Part shown: positions 29,596-38,576 of the stretch, piece after piece
Position numbering within the stretch: the stretch's first letter is position 1
Layout: the number at the start of each line of letters is the position of its first letter
NCBI GenBank assembly: GCA_963738665.1
Contig: CAVTXL010000016.1
Coordinates: 310,001-374,000 of the forward strand
Reading direction: 5' to 3'
DNA from: JABDGM01 sp963738665
GTDB taxonomy: Bacteria > Planctomycetota > Planctomycetia > Pirellulales > Lacipirellulaceae
Length of the DNA: 64,000 bases
Translations under genes and position numbers: made by a program
Notes under the pieces: generated by a model
What the model was told of the DNA's origin: nothing
The model's input: only the letters and a program-made list of their open reading frames with translations
Database searches by the model: none

Positions 29596-30708
29596 CTAGA
29601 CTTCGACCTCTTCTTCTTCCGGTTGGTCGTCAAAGATGCCGCGCTCGGCCTGGGCAAAACGGCGCGAAAGCTCGTCCGCGTTGTTGCACTTGGCCAGCCC
29701 GTTTTCCTTGTCGATGACCCCGTCGCGCCACAGCTCGAAGATGTGATCGTCGAGCAGCTTCATACCGTGCTTGGAGCCCGTTTGAATCGACGACGTGATC
29801 CGGAAAATCTTATTTTCGCGAATCAGGTTGGCAATGCCGGGCGTGACGATGAGTGACTCGAATGCGGCCACGCGCCCGCCGCCGATCTTGCGCAACAACT
29901 GCTGGCAAAGTATTCCGATCACGGCCGAGGCCAACTGCGTGCGGATCTGCTCCTGCTGGCTCGTGGGAAATACGTCGATGATCCGGTTAATCGTGCCGCC
30001 GGCACTGGACGTGTGGAGCGTGCCGAACACGATATGGCCCGTTTCGGCCGCCGTGATGGCCGCTTCGATCGTGGGCAAGTCGCGCATTTCGCCGACCAGG
30101 ATCACGTCCGGGTCTTGCCGCAAGGCGCGGCGAATCGCCTCGGAGAAGGACGTTACGTCGACGCCCACCTCGCGCTGATTGATCGTCGACTTCTTATGCT
30201 GGTGCTGGAATTCAATCGGGTCTTCGATCGTGATGATGTGGTGGTCGTAGTTTTCATTCAGGTAATCGACCATCGCGGCCAGCGAAGTGGTTTTGCCGGA
30301 ACCGGTCGGCCCCGTCACGATCACCAACCCGCGCGGACGCGTGATCAGGCTCTTGAATACCTGTGGCACACCCAATTCGTCCATCGACCACATCTTGAGC
30401 GGAATTTGCCGCAGCACGAGCGCCACGTTACCGCGCTGGCGAAACACCGACACACGGAAACGGGCCGCCTCGCCGAACGCGAAGCCAAAGTCGGCGCTGC
30501 CCGTCTCCTGAAACTCCTGCTGGCAGCGGTCGGGCGTGATGCTCTTCATCAGCGCCTGCGTATCCGCCGGCTCCAAAACTTTGGTCTTGAGCCGCTGCAG
30601 ATGGCCGCTAATGCGCAGCACCGGCGGCTGGCCCACCGTGATGTGCAGATCGCTCGCGCCTTGCTTCACGCAGGCCGAGAGCAGCTTGTCGATCAGAATG
30701 GTTCCCAT
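29596..30708 (-). CDS. pilT: Pilus retraction ATPase PilT
   Basis: 370 residues from ATG 30708; an upstream extension in frame is intergenic. PilT features: QGASDLHITVGQPPVLRISG, Walker A GPTGSGKTTS, the Asp box IITIEDPIEFQHQHKKS, QREVGVDVTSFSEAIRRALR, Walker B VILVGEMRDLPTIEAA, and the His box FGTLHTSSAGGTINRIID. There is no zinc-binding four-Cys motif, as expected for retraction ATPases. Its presence between two assembly ATPases implies a dynamic type IV pilus rather than a pure type II secretion system. The C-terminal acidic tail (DDQPEEEEVEV) is unusual. Intact frame. Confidence 0.95.
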   Translation of the reverse strand: MGTILIDKLLSACVKQGASDLHITVGQPPVLRISGHLQRLKTKVLEPADTQALMKSITPDRCQQEFQETGSADFGFAFGEAARFRVSVFRQRGNVALVLRQIPLKMWSMDELGVPQVFKSLITRPRGLVIVTGPTGSGKTTSLAAMVDYLNENYDHHIITIEDPIEFQHQHKKSTINQREVGVDVTSFSEAIRRALRQDPDVILVGEMRDLPTIEAAITAAETGHIVFGTLHTSSAGGTINRIIDVFPTSQQEQIRTQLASAVIGILCQQLLRKIGGGRVAAFESLIVTPGIANLIRENKIFRITSSIQTGSKHGMKLLDDHIFELWRDGVIDKENGLAKCNNADELSRRFAQAERGIFDDQPEEEEVEV

Positions 30709-31277
30709 AACACTACTTACCCCCTGCGTCCTTTGCTTCTCGTTCCTGTCCAAACGGGTCGGTGCGCTACCCCGTGGCGTTCCGGTGCCCAACCCGAATG
30801 CGCACGAAATCAGACCTTTGGCCGCTCACCCGCGGGCCGGTGCTTGCGATCGTCCTGCAAAATGCTGTTGAGTTCTGAATGGGACGTCGACACAAGATGC
30901 CTCTCCTCGTGCGACTACGCTGCCCTATGCCCGCATTCAAGCCCTGCCCGCCGGATCTGGCGACGAGGCTCCCGCCCACGCCCGCCGATCCGCGATAAGA
31001 AAAGTCCCCTCGGTCGTCAATTTGACCGATCGTCCGCGTGTCCGGCTTGAGCGGGCAGTCAATGGATTATTCGTACCCCCCAACACAAACTCAAGGATTC
31101 GCAGGAATTTCCCTCGCATCCCTCCGCCGGCTAGCGATCCCCGATTCGCCGGCGTGGCGATGGACCTGTGCCGGCGATCCAAAACTTGACGGTCCAGGTC
31201 GCCGCCCCGGCCACCCATCCGCAGAGGGGGCAATTCGGTCGTCGAATCCGCTGATCCGAGGCTCGATCCAGCACCAT
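30709..31277. other. Long intergenic gap in the pilus cluster
   Basis: 569 bp between the PilB-like gene and pilT. Several short ORFs on both strands overlap each other and have no recognisable features. I see no heptamer array, clear promoter, terminator or RNA here. It may contain a promoter for pilT-gspE-gspF and the prepilins. Confidence 0.35.
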
Positions 31278-32978
31278 CTAGTTCTCTGTCTTCTTCGCTA
31301 CGCGGAACACCTCTTCGAGCGTCGTGATTCCTTCCAGGACCTTCCGAATTCCATCGTCGTAAAGCGTTGACATATTGCCCCTTATGGCCTCTTTGCGGAT
31401 GTCCTGAGTGGAAGCACCTTGGAATGCCAGCTCGCGGATCTTGGACGTCATCAGCATCATTTCGAAGATGCCCAATCGCCCGCGGAAGCCGCTGCCACCG
31501 CAGTTGTTGCAGCCTCGCCCCTTCATAAAAGTCGCCGACGCTGCCTGCTCCGGCGTGATGCCCGCGGCGAGCAATTCCTGCTCTCGGGGGCTATGGGGCT
31601 GTCTACATTTTGAGCACACAACCCGGACTAGGCGCTGCGCTAAAATGCCAATCACGCTGCCAGAGACCAAGTAAGCCGGGACACCCATATCGATCATGCG
31701 CGTAACAGCTCCGGGCGCATCGTTAGTATGTAGCGTACTAAATACCAGGTGTCCCGTTAAAGAAGCTTGAATACCCATGGAAGCGGTCTCGTAGTCGCGC
31801 ATTTCGCCAACGAGGATGATGTTCGGTGCCTGTCGCAACATTGACCGAATGATGGCCGCAAAGTCGAGCCCAATGCTATGCTTCACCTCGACCTGGTTGA
31901 TGCCCGGCAGGTAGTACTCAACCGGATCTTCGGCCGTGATGATCTTACGATCGGGCCGGTTTAGCTCGTTCAGGGCCGCGTAAAGTGTCGTGGTCTTCCC
32001 CGAACCCGTAGGCCCCGTAACCAGCACGATCCCGTTCGGACGGCGGATCAGCCCGCGGAACTTCTTGAAGTCGCCTTCCGAAAGGCCAAGTTGTCGGACT
32101 CCGATCTTAATGTTGTCTTTGTCCAACAGCCGCATGACGCACGACTGGCCGTGGTTCGTGGGCAGCATGCTGACTCGCAGGTCCAGCTCCTTGCCGCCAG
32201 CGGTGATCTTGATTCGGCCGTCCTGGCAACGCCGGCGTTCGGCGATGTCCATTTTGGCCAAAATCTTGACACGAGATAACAACGCACCCAACAGACGTCG
32301 GGGCGGGCTGTCTCGCTCGACTAATACCCCGTCGATCCGGTACCGAATCCGCACCCGATCTTCGAACGGCTCGATGTGAATGTCCGACGCCCGTAGCTGC
32401 ACGGCCTCGCTGATCATCAACTGAACCAGCCGGACGATCGGGGCGCTCGTCTCGTCGACATCCTCGCCGCCCCTCTCGCCGTCTTCTTCTGTCTCGGTGA
32501 AGTCGATGGCCGTGTCGGTAAATTCCTGCAACATCGAGTCAGCCGATTCGTCGCCCATCTGGCCGTAGTTGCGGTTGATCGCCTCGAGAATGCTTTCCCG
32601 CGTGGCTAGGGCGATATTCACTTTGCGGTTCAAAATGAACTGCAACTTCTCGAATGTTTCGTAATCGAACGGGTCGCTCACCAGCACTTTGAGAGCGCCG
32701 TCTTCTTCGGCAAGTGGGATGACGGCATTCTCGCGGGCCACCGATTCAGGCACCAATTCCACCACCGCCGGCGGAATCGGCACGTCGCGCAGGTCAAAGA
32801 ACTCATAGCCGTGCATGTCGGCCATGGCCTGCATCACTTGTTCGCCCGTCGCGTAACCCTGCTTGATCAGGATCTCGTGGACTTTGCCGCCATTGCCTTT
32901 GGCAATGGATTGGGCTTCGGCCAATTGCTCTGGGCCGATGATACCCCGACCGACGAGATACTTGCCAAGGTCTGCCAT
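31278..32978 (-). CDS. pilB: Type IV pilus assembly ATPase PilB-like (GspE family)
   Basis: 566 residues from ATG 32978, with AGGA just upstream; the open frame ahead of it is not conserved. The N-terminal MshEN-like domain (LGKYLVGRGIIGPEQLAEAQ) is more degenerate than in the second ATPase of the cluster. The motor has Walker A GPTGSGKTTT, ITAEDPVEYYLPGINQVEV, Walker B ILVGEMRDYETASMG, FSTLHTNDAPGAVTRMID, and a zinc motif (CSKC, CNNCGGSG). It is first gene of the pilus/secretion cluster in this window, 570 bp ahead of pilT. An acidic linker (FTETEEDGERGGEDVDE) separates the N-domain from the motor. Intact frame. Confidence 0.93.
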   Translation of the reverse strand: MADLGKYLVGRGIIGPEQLAEAQSIAKGNGGKVHEILIKQGYATGEQVMQAMADMHGYEFFDLRDVPIPPAVVELVPESVARENAVIPLAEEDGALKVLVSDPFDYETFEKLQFILNRKVNIALATRESILEAINRNYGQMGDESADSMLQEFTDTAIDFTETEEDGERGGEDVDETSAPIVRLVQLMISEAVQLRASDIHIEPFEDRVRIRYRIDGVLVERDSPPRRLLGALLSRVKILAKMDIAERRRCQDGRIKITAGGKELDLRVSMLPTNHGQSCVMRLLDKDNIKIGVRQLGLSEGDFKKFRGLIRRPNGIVLVTGPTGSGKTTTLYAALNELNRPDRKIITAEDPVEYYLPGINQVEVKHSIGLDFAAIIRSMLRQAPNIILVGEMRDYETASMGIQASLTGHLVFSTLHTNDAPGAVTRMIDMGVPAYLVSGSVIGILAQRLVRVVCSKCRQPHSPREQELLAAGITPEQAASATFMKGRGCNNCGGSGFRGRLGIFEMMLMTSKIRELAFQGASTQDIRKEAIRGNMSTLYDDGIRKVLEGITTLEEVFRVAKKTEN

Positions 32979-33272
32979 GTTCCTACCGCGAGAAGTTGCC
33001 CTGCCGCCAAATGAATCGCACCAGGGCCGCGAATTGTTGCCGCCGGCGCAGGAACGCAAGTCGATTGCGCACCGCACCCGCACGGCCGGTGGGCCGGCGC
33101 GTCGCTGACCCCATTGGGCAGCAAAAAAGGCGGTAAACCTAGATAGCATTTAGAGTAACGCTGCGACGCGAAAGTGTCAACCAAACGCGATACCCAACGC
33201 CGTCGGGACCTCAGTGTTGACGGCCTCCGAAAACGGCCAATTGCGCTACAGATAAGCGGGCGGCCGTTGGGC

Positions 33273-34486
33273 CTAGGCAGCACGTAAAGTGGCCCGGCGG
33301 CTGCGGCTGCGGCATTCGAAGAGCTCTTCGTACAACGCACCGAGACGCGTCAAGTACGCCTGCCAGCCAAAGCGGTCGAGCGCCGATTGCCGGCCACGCT
33401 CGCCCATAGCCGCGGCCAGACTACGATTACCCAAAATCGAGAGGATAGACTCAGCCAGATACGGCACACTATCGCCGATCCGCGATGCGGGCGAGGGGAC
33501 CAGCAAACCGGTCACACCGTGCTCGACGATCTCCGGCGCTCCACCCGCATTGCAGGCGATCACCGGCTTGCCTGCCAGGGCCGCCTCGACGTATACGAGC
33601 CCGAAAGGTTCGCGGTGCGACGGCAGACACATCAGGTCGACGGCGTGCATGTAGTTTGCCGCGTCGCGGCGAAAACCAAGAAGGCGGAATCGGTCGGCGA
33701 TGCCGGCGACCACGGCGTGGGCCTCCAATTCCGCGCAGGGGCCCGTCGCCAAAGCACCAGAACTGAGCGGTCGGAAACCTGTCCAGCACGATCTCGGCCG
33801 CTCGCACCAACTCCCGATACCCCTTCTTCGGCGACAGGTGGGCAAAAGTCCCCACGACCGGCGTGTCTTTGTTGACCCCCAACTCGGCGCGTAACTCCAA
33901 GACCGAGCGCGTCGGTCGCACGTCGTTCGGATCGACCGGGTAATGCATCACCGTGATCCGCTCGCCACGAATGCCCTTGTCAAGCAAATCGGTTTTTACC
34001 GCCTGCGAGCAGGCAATGAGGTGTGATTGCCGAGCGTGCCAGCGGCGCGAAGTAAAACCGTGCACGTGGCCGATGGAAGGAGGCCCGCCAAAATACTCAA
34101 GCCAGCCGCACCACCAACTGGCGGTCGACAAATGGGAATGGAGCAAATCGGCCTCACAGCGCCTGCGCCGCGGCCGCCAGGCGGGCTACCGCGGTGACGT
34201 TGGCTTTGCCTCCGATCGCCAGCTCTTCCAGTTTGAGTCCGGCGGCAAGTAGCTCGCTTTTGGCAGGTGTCCGGCTCGCGATGCAATGGAACCGCAGCGG
34301 GCGGCCCCAGGGCCGCGGCTGGGGAACGGCGGGCCGGTCTTCCCATTCCTCATTGGAAGCCGCCCTTCGCAGCAGCCTTGCCAGAAACGTCTCCGCCCCG
34401 GCCATGCGCGAGGGGGTGATCACGTGCATTACCCGCGGGCCTGGCTGTCCGGTTTGCCGCTTCATCGCTCGTTCCACTGCTTCCAT
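33273..34486 (-). CDS. Family 4 glycosyltransferase (two frameshifts)
   Basis: GT-B fold glycosyltransferase, probably acting on envelope polysaccharide or lipid-linked sugars. The N-terminus has VMHVITPSRMAGAETFLARL. The acceptor domain continues CEADLLHSHLSTASWW and THVHGF-like GHVHGFTSRRWHARQSHLIA. The C-domain has VGTFAHLSPKKGYRELVRAA and the donor-binding EX7E motif REPFGLVYVEAALAGKP. Breaks at about 34157 and 33741 are both repaired by restoring a GC pair (QARCEADLLHSHL; GPLRAELEAHAVVAG). About 405 residues. The start is ATG 34486 or 34465 (GGAACGAGCG ahead of the latter). It follows the DUF4254 gene by 15 bases, so the two are likely co-transcribed. Confidence 0.85.
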
Positions 34487-34501
34487 TCGCCGCGGATCCC
34501 G

Positions 34502-35129
34502 CTAGCCAGCCAGGCGCCGCGCTCGGTAAAGGTACGGATTGAAACTGGGGTCGTTGTACAACTTCATTTGCCGGTACACCTTCAGCCGTTTCTGGCCGGT
34601 GAAAATGTCCGACAGCAACTCGACGAGCGACTGCGTCAAGTCGGCCTGCTGCGCGCGGCAGCGGCCGAGTCGTTCGAGCACTTTGCCTCGGTGAGTGTCG
34701 TCGACGTCATCGCGTGCGAGCTGCTCTTCCAGGTGATAGATTCGTAGCGCCATGATCGACAGGCGATCGATGGCGCTGCCGGGCGTCTCTGTGTTGATAC
34801 TGCGCGTTCGCGAAGGGCGCCACACCTTCGGCGGCGAGCAGCTCGATGAGCGCTTCGTCGATCTTTTCAATCGCGTCGTTGCGCTGCTGGTTGTAGCCGT
34901 CGATGGCACGTTTTACTGCGGCGATGCGCTCGGCGGCCGCGAGTGGGCTGCGAGCGACGTCTTCCTCGTGCCACAACAGAAAATTGAAGCGGTGCTGTTC
35001 GCCAACGACGGCGAACAGACCGTCGCCCATTTCGTCGCGCGACGCCGGTAGTGCGAGGTGCCAGCGGACGACGCATTCGCGATGCAGGGCCGTAATCAGC
35101 TCAACAAGTCGGGCGGGCTGAGGCAGCAT
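34502..35129 (-). CDS. DUF4254 family protein (one frameshift)
   Basis: 209 residues. The DUF4254 signature is plain: HRFNFLLWHEEDVARSP near residue 47, then INTETPGSAIDRLSIMALRI, and the end KVYRQMKLYNDPSFNPYLYR. The two halves are in different frames; a GC pair restored at 34801-34806 gives PFANARSINTETPGSAID. The biochemical function of DUF4254 is unknown. Such genes often sit beside glycosyltransferase or lipopolysaccharide genes, as here, where a family 4 glycosyltransferase follows within 15 bases. Mostly helical, soluble, no signal peptide. Confidence 0.85.
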
Positions 35130-35497
35130 AAACTCGGTTCGCCGCGAGTCGACGAAAACTAGAACTTATCCCACTCTCCGCTTGGGAGAAGTTTTGGGTG
35201 AGGGCGAAGCGCCGTTGGGCGAGGCCCCGCGCCTTGCCACAGCGAGTCGCCCGTGGCGACCTGCCCCTCCCACAAGGAGAGGCGTTCTGGGATAGGCACC
35301 TATTCGCGACTCGGCGGTTTTAGTAATAGGTATGGAGAGCCAAATCTCGGCGGCCGGCATGTCTGGTTTCGTAAGGGGGGGTGATTGTAGGAACTGTCCA
35401 GAAAACCGACAAGACAAGCCAAAAACTCGGCAAAAAGGGCGGCCAGAAAGGCGGATTCCACTCGCCCGGCGTCCCGCAGACTTCGTACAATAGCAAC
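35130..35497. other. Divergent intergenic region with a palindromic repeat
   Basis: 368 bp between the start of the DUF4254 gene (minus) and the M28 peptidase (plus). About a third is the CTCTCC/GGAGAG palindromic element at 35164-35296. The M28 frame stays open upstream to 35381, but the residues there (Gly/Lys/Gln-rich) look non-coding. No clear promoter was seen. Confidence 0.45.
35164..35296. repeat. CTCCC/GGGAG palindromic intergenic element
   Basis: Outer segments ACTCTCCGCTTGGGAGA and CCTCCCACAAGGAGAGG bracket inner complementary GC-rich segments (GGGCGAAGCGCC; GGCGAGGCCCCGCGCC). About 130 bp with no coding signal. The type resembles the repeats inside mtnA (3335) and between prepilin genes (20570-20655). 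Confidence 0.6.
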
Positions 35498-36608
35498 ATG
35501 GCACGAAAACAGCCTCATCGCAAAACCAGCCCCGACTTGGCACGCCGCTTTACGCCGCCTGACGACAGGACGACCCCGGAACGGACGAAAACCTCGCGGC
35601 GCGGTGCGATGATTCTGGCCGCCTTTGTGCTGCTCAGCATTGTGGTCGCCGGTACTCTGGCTTACCAGGCTCCGCAATCAAGGCGGCCGTCCGTGGCCGG
35701 ACAAACAACCGGTGCCCCGCAGTCGCCGACGACCAACGAACTGCCGCCCGCTCGCAACGAGCTCGATGCGGACCGGGCATTCGGCTATTTGACGCAAGTC
35801 TGCGATATCGGACGCCGCTTTAGCGGCTCCCCCGGCATGAAACAGCAGCAGGAGCTGCTCAAAAAGCACTTCGAGGCGCTGGGCGGCAAAGTAACGATGC
35901 AGGAGTTTCGCGGCAAGCACCCGCAGACCGGCGCGATGGTCCCGATGGCGAACATGATCGTGACCTGGCACCCCGACCGCAAACAGCGCATTCTGCTGTG
36001 CGCTCATTACGACACGCGACCTTTTCCCGATCGTGATTCCGACCCGGTGCAGCGGACTCAGGGCGTTTTCATCGGCGCCAACGACGGCGGCAGCGGCGTC
36101 GCCGTTATGATGGAGCTGGCCCATCGGATGCCGCAGTTGGAGATGCGCCTTCGGCGTCGATTTCGTGCTGTTCGACGGCGAAGAACTCGTCTTCGGTGAA
36201 GACGGCGAATACTTCCTCGGCAGCAAGTACTTCGCCCGCGATTACAATCGCAACCCGCCCGGCCATCGCTACAAGTGGGGCGTGCTACTCGACATGGTCG
36301 GCGGAAAAAACCTGCAGCTTTACCAAGAAGTGCATAGCGTGAGCTGGCCCGACACGCGGCCGCTGGTAGCGCAAATCTGGGGACTGGCCCAGCAATTGAA
36401 CGTGCCCGAATTCATCGCCCTGCAAAAACATGAAGTGCTCGACGACCACTTGGCGCTGCGCAACACGGCCCGAATTCCGACGTGCGACATCATCGATTTC
36501 GATTATCCCCAGTGGCATACGGCCGACGACGTGCCGCGGAATTGCTCAGGCGCGTCGCTGGCAAAGGTGGCCTGGGTGCTGTACGAATGGTTTAGGCAGG
36601 CGAAGTAG
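35498..36608 (+). CDS. M28 metallopeptidase / glutaminyl cyclase-like, membrane-anchored (one frameshift)
   Basis: About 370 residues from ATG 35498. A basic N-terminus and one anchor helix (MILAAFVLLSIVVAGTLAY) place the enzyme outside the membrane. Zinc-site motifs of family M28: CAHYDTRPFPDRD, GANDGGSGVAVMMELA, VLFDGEELVFGEDGEYF, LLDMVGGKNLQLY and FDYPQWHTADDVPRNCS. The last two are typical of the glutaminyl-peptide cyclotransferase branch, so it may form pyroglutamate rather than act as an aminopeptidase. The frame breaks at 36145-36150; a restored GC pair gives EMRAFGVDFVLFDGEE. No good Shine-Dalgarno is seen at this start. Confidence 0.85.
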
Positions 36609-36683
36609 GACGGCCGCCGGCGTACGAAACGAGGGAGCATTCGCAAAGCAAATCGCGCGAACGATACTCCGTTCCTTGGTGCC

Positions 36684-37091
36684 ATGATCTTTGCCCGCTA
36701 CATTGTGCCGCTGGCGCTGATCGGCTTGTCCGGTTTTCTGCTCGACGCCCACCGCCGCGCCTGGCGAACAGCGCAAGACGATTATCGGCTCACCGACCGC
36801 GATCGCCGCTTCGCCCGCTCGCAGTATTTGCGGCGCACACAGGGCAGCAGCTTGATCGGGATCGTGGGGGCGGCAATCGCCTGCTATCCGCTCGTGCAAG
36901 ATCCGCTGGCGATCATACTTTACATGTTGGCATTGTTCGCGGCTTGCGTTTGCATGTTGATGCTGGCCATGCTGGACGTCATTGCCACGCGGCACAACGC
37001 TCAGCGGATTGAAAATGAGCAGATTGCCGCCCAAGTGAAAACTGCGATGAAATTGCGCGGGGCCGGCAAATCACCTGAACCCAAGGAATAG
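36684..37091 (+). CDS. Small multipass membrane protein
   Basis: 135 residues with three likely transmembrane segments (IVPLALIGLSGFLLDAH; SLIGIVGAAIACYPLV; LAIILYMLALFAACVCMLML). A charged stretch lies between the first two (RAWRTAQDDYRLTDRDRRF), and a basic C-terminal tail ends KSPEPKE. Not recognised. The stop is followed two bases later by the start of another membrane protein, so the two are probably translated together and may form a complex. Confidence 0.65.
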   Translation: MIFARYIVPLALIGLSGFLLDAHRRAWRTAQDDYRLTDRDRRFARSQYLRRTQGSSLIGIVGAAIACYPLVQDPLAIILYMLALFAACVCMLMLAMLDVIATRHNAQRIENEQIAAQVKTAMKLRGAGKSPEPKE

Positions 37092-37092
37092 G

Positions 37093-37779
37093 TTGAGCCT
37101 CGCTTTTGTATCGGCTGCTTTTATGACCGTCGATCCACTCCGCCTGGCGATCGCGTGCATTCCATTGGCCGCTTACGCGCTGGTGATGGGTTTGGTGAAT
37201 CTGCGCCGACGGCCGTTGCTGGTCTCGGGAGGGTGCGATCTTTCAGCGTTGGGGGTGGCCCTGGCGGGCCTGGTATTTGTTGGCCCCATCGAGATGTTCC
37301 GCCCCGAAGCAGCGACCGCAGAGCTCGGCAATTACATTTGGCCCGTGATGATCGTGTTTTACGCGTTGCTGCTGCTGCTTGCCGTCTTGCTCGTGCGGCC
37401 CCGGCTGGTGGCGTATAACATAGCGCCGGACGAATTGCATCCCGTGCTGGCGGAAACCGCCGCCCGGCTCGATCCCGAGGCCCGCTGGGCCGGCAACCAC
37501 CTCAGCCTGCCGCACCTCGGCGTGCAATTGCACCTCGACAGTTTTGACTTGATGCGAAACGTCTCCCTCGTCGCCAGCGGCGGCCGGCAAAACATCGACG
37601 GCTGGCGGCGGCTGTCTCGCGAGCTATCGATCGCACTCGGCGCGGTCCGCGTCAAAATGAATCTGCGGGCGATTGGTTTTTTACTGGCGGCCGCAGTCCT
37701 CTTCGCCGTCAGCGTCGGACAGATGCTCAACCACCCGGTCGAGCTGGCCCAGGCGTTTCGCGAAGTGTTTGCGTTCTGA
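37093..37779 (+). CDS. Multipass membrane protein
   Basis: 228 residues from TTG 37093, or 218 from ATG 37123. The TTG lies just after the stop of the previous gene, with AAGGAA upstream. Helices: LAIACIPLAAYALVMGLVNL, LGVALAGLVFVGPIEMF, WPVMIVFYALLLLLAVLLV and a C-terminal AIGFLLAAAVLFAVSVGQM. A soluble loop of about 80 residues (HPVLAETAARLDPEARWAGN onward) lies between helices three and four. Family not recognised. The tight coupling with the upstream membrane gene suggests one functional unit. Confidence 0.65.
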   Translation: MSLAFVSAAFMTVDPLRLAIACIPLAAYALVMGLVNLRRRPLLVSGGCDLSALGVALAGLVFVGPIEMFRPEAATAELGNYIWPVMIVFYALLLLLAVLLVRPRLVAYNIAPDELHPVLAETAARLDPEARWAGNHLSLPHLGVQLHLDSFDLMRNVSLVASGGRQNIDGWRRLSRELSIALGAVRVKMNLRAIGFLLAAAVLFAVSVGQMLNHPVELAQAFREVFAF

Positions 37780-37784
37780 TCGGC

Positions 37785-37876
37785 GCCTCGTGATAACGCC
37801 GATCCGTAGGGCAGACAATTCTGTCCGCCCGCCTCGTGATGAAGCACCCGTAGGACGGACAATTCCATTCGTCCGC
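37785..37876. repeat. Two tandem 46-bp copies of a palindromic repeat
   Basis: Each copy begins GCCTCGTGAT and contains a palindrome of the type GTAGGACGGACAATTC...GTCC. Copies are 37785-37830 and 37831-37876 and differ at about a dozen positions. They abut the decayed end of an ASCH gene. Confidence 0.75.
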
Positions 37877-38124
37877 TCTGCGTTAATCGCACGCAGCTCA
37901 GCCGCCAATTCGGCGGTCGTTGGAAACCCATCTGCTGGAACCGCGTCGGCATCCGACAAAGCTTCCGGTTCGGCGGGCTCGACGTTTGTAATGCGAATTG
38001 CGCCGATGCCGGGGATGTAGCTCCGCGTCCCGGCCCGCATGTGCCGGTGCCGCCAAAGTCAAATCGTTTGCGTCTTTTCACCGCAACCTATGGCAGGCAG
38101 GAACTTCTTTTTGAAAAGCAACAC
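37877..38124 (-). pseudogene. ASCH-domain protein remnant
   Basis: Translating the minus strand from GTG 38124 gives VLLFKKKFLPAIGCGEKTQT, then I-stop-LWRH, then MRAGTRSYIPGIGAIRITNV and DGFPTTAELAAELRAI. This matches the ASCH (RNA-binding-like) family, in which the region reads KTQTIRLW. The TGA at 38061-38059 replaces what should be an Arg codon (CGA) with both sides in the same frame, so it is a substitution and not one of the indels seen elsewhere. The C-terminal third is missing; the frame runs into tandem palindromic repeats. A decayed gene is the simplest reading. Confidence 0.55.
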
Positions 38125-38269
38125 GACCCCGAATTTCCAATTTTGAGTGCCAACTTTCCTGCCAACCCGATGGACCGACGACCGCCAACACAACGAATTC
38201 GGCTGCGAATGTCTCCCCTCTCTCCTTTTCTTCCGGTCTCCCCCTCTTTCTCTCTTGTCCCATTTGCCC

Positions 38270-38297
38270 TTGCAACCGGCAGGGGCAAATTTATAAT
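38270..38297 (+). promoter_or_regulatory. Sigma-70 type promoter for tRNA-Gly
   Basis: TTGCAA, 16 bp spacer, TATAAT. The -10 is a perfect consensus match and lies about 55 bp before the tRNA. It is the best sigma-70 promoter seen in the window. Confidence 0.6.
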
Positions 38298-38352
38298 CCG
38301 AGTGGGTGCCGGCCGAGCCTTGCCGCAGGGCGTTTTACGGCCGGTGCGCCTT

Positions 38353-38425
38353 GCGGGTGTAGCTCAGTTGGTAGAGCACAACGTTGCCAACGTTGTTGTC
38401 GTCGGTTCGAATCCGATCACCCGCT
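38353..38425 (+). tRNA. tRNA-Gly (anticodon GCC)
   Basis: 73 bases folding as a standard cloverleaf. The acceptor stem pairs GCGGGTG with CACCCGC and is followed by discriminator T, as usual for glycine. The D arm has AGCTCAGTTGGTAGAGC. The anticodon stem CAACG / CGTTG holds loop TTGCCAA with anticodon GCC, and the T arm contains GGTTCGAATCC. The 3' CCA is not encoded. A good promoter lies upstream and an intrinsic terminator downstream, so it is a single-gene unit. Confidence 0.97.
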
Positions 38426-38433
38426 CTAAAGAA

Positions 38434-38468
38434 AGCTGTTAGCTGTGAGCCATTAGCTCTTAGCTAGC
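38434..38468. repeat. Heptamer array between tRNA-Gly and its terminator
   Basis: Five contiguous 7-bp units of the type AGCTGTT / AGCTCTT, starting nine bases after the tRNA and ending at the terminator stem. It would be transcribed as the 3' trailer of the tRNA precursor. Confidence 0.9.
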
Positions 38469-38510
38469 CCGCGCTTGCATGGACTATCTTGGGCGCGGGT
38501 TTTTTGTTTT
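38468..38510 (+). terminator. Intrinsic terminator of tRNA-Gly
   Basis: GC stem CCCGCGC / GCGCGGG (38468-38474 with 38493-38499), extended by weaker pairs, followed by TTTTTTGTTTT. Confidence 0.8.
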
Positions 38511-38576
38511 GGCGAATATAACAAACCCCTTCCGCCGGCGGCTTGCCCGCCGCGCGCCGACTAGCGGACGTAAACC

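Noticed and set aside
30937..31233. A 98-codon minus-strand ORF in the pilus cluster gap
   Set aside because: No ribosome site, no recognisable domain, and overlapping ORFs of similar length on the other strand.
38059..38061. TGA recoding (selenocysteine or stop read-through) in the ASCH gene
   Set aside because: The position is Arg in relatives, there is no SECIS-like structure, and the 3' end of the gene is also destroyed.
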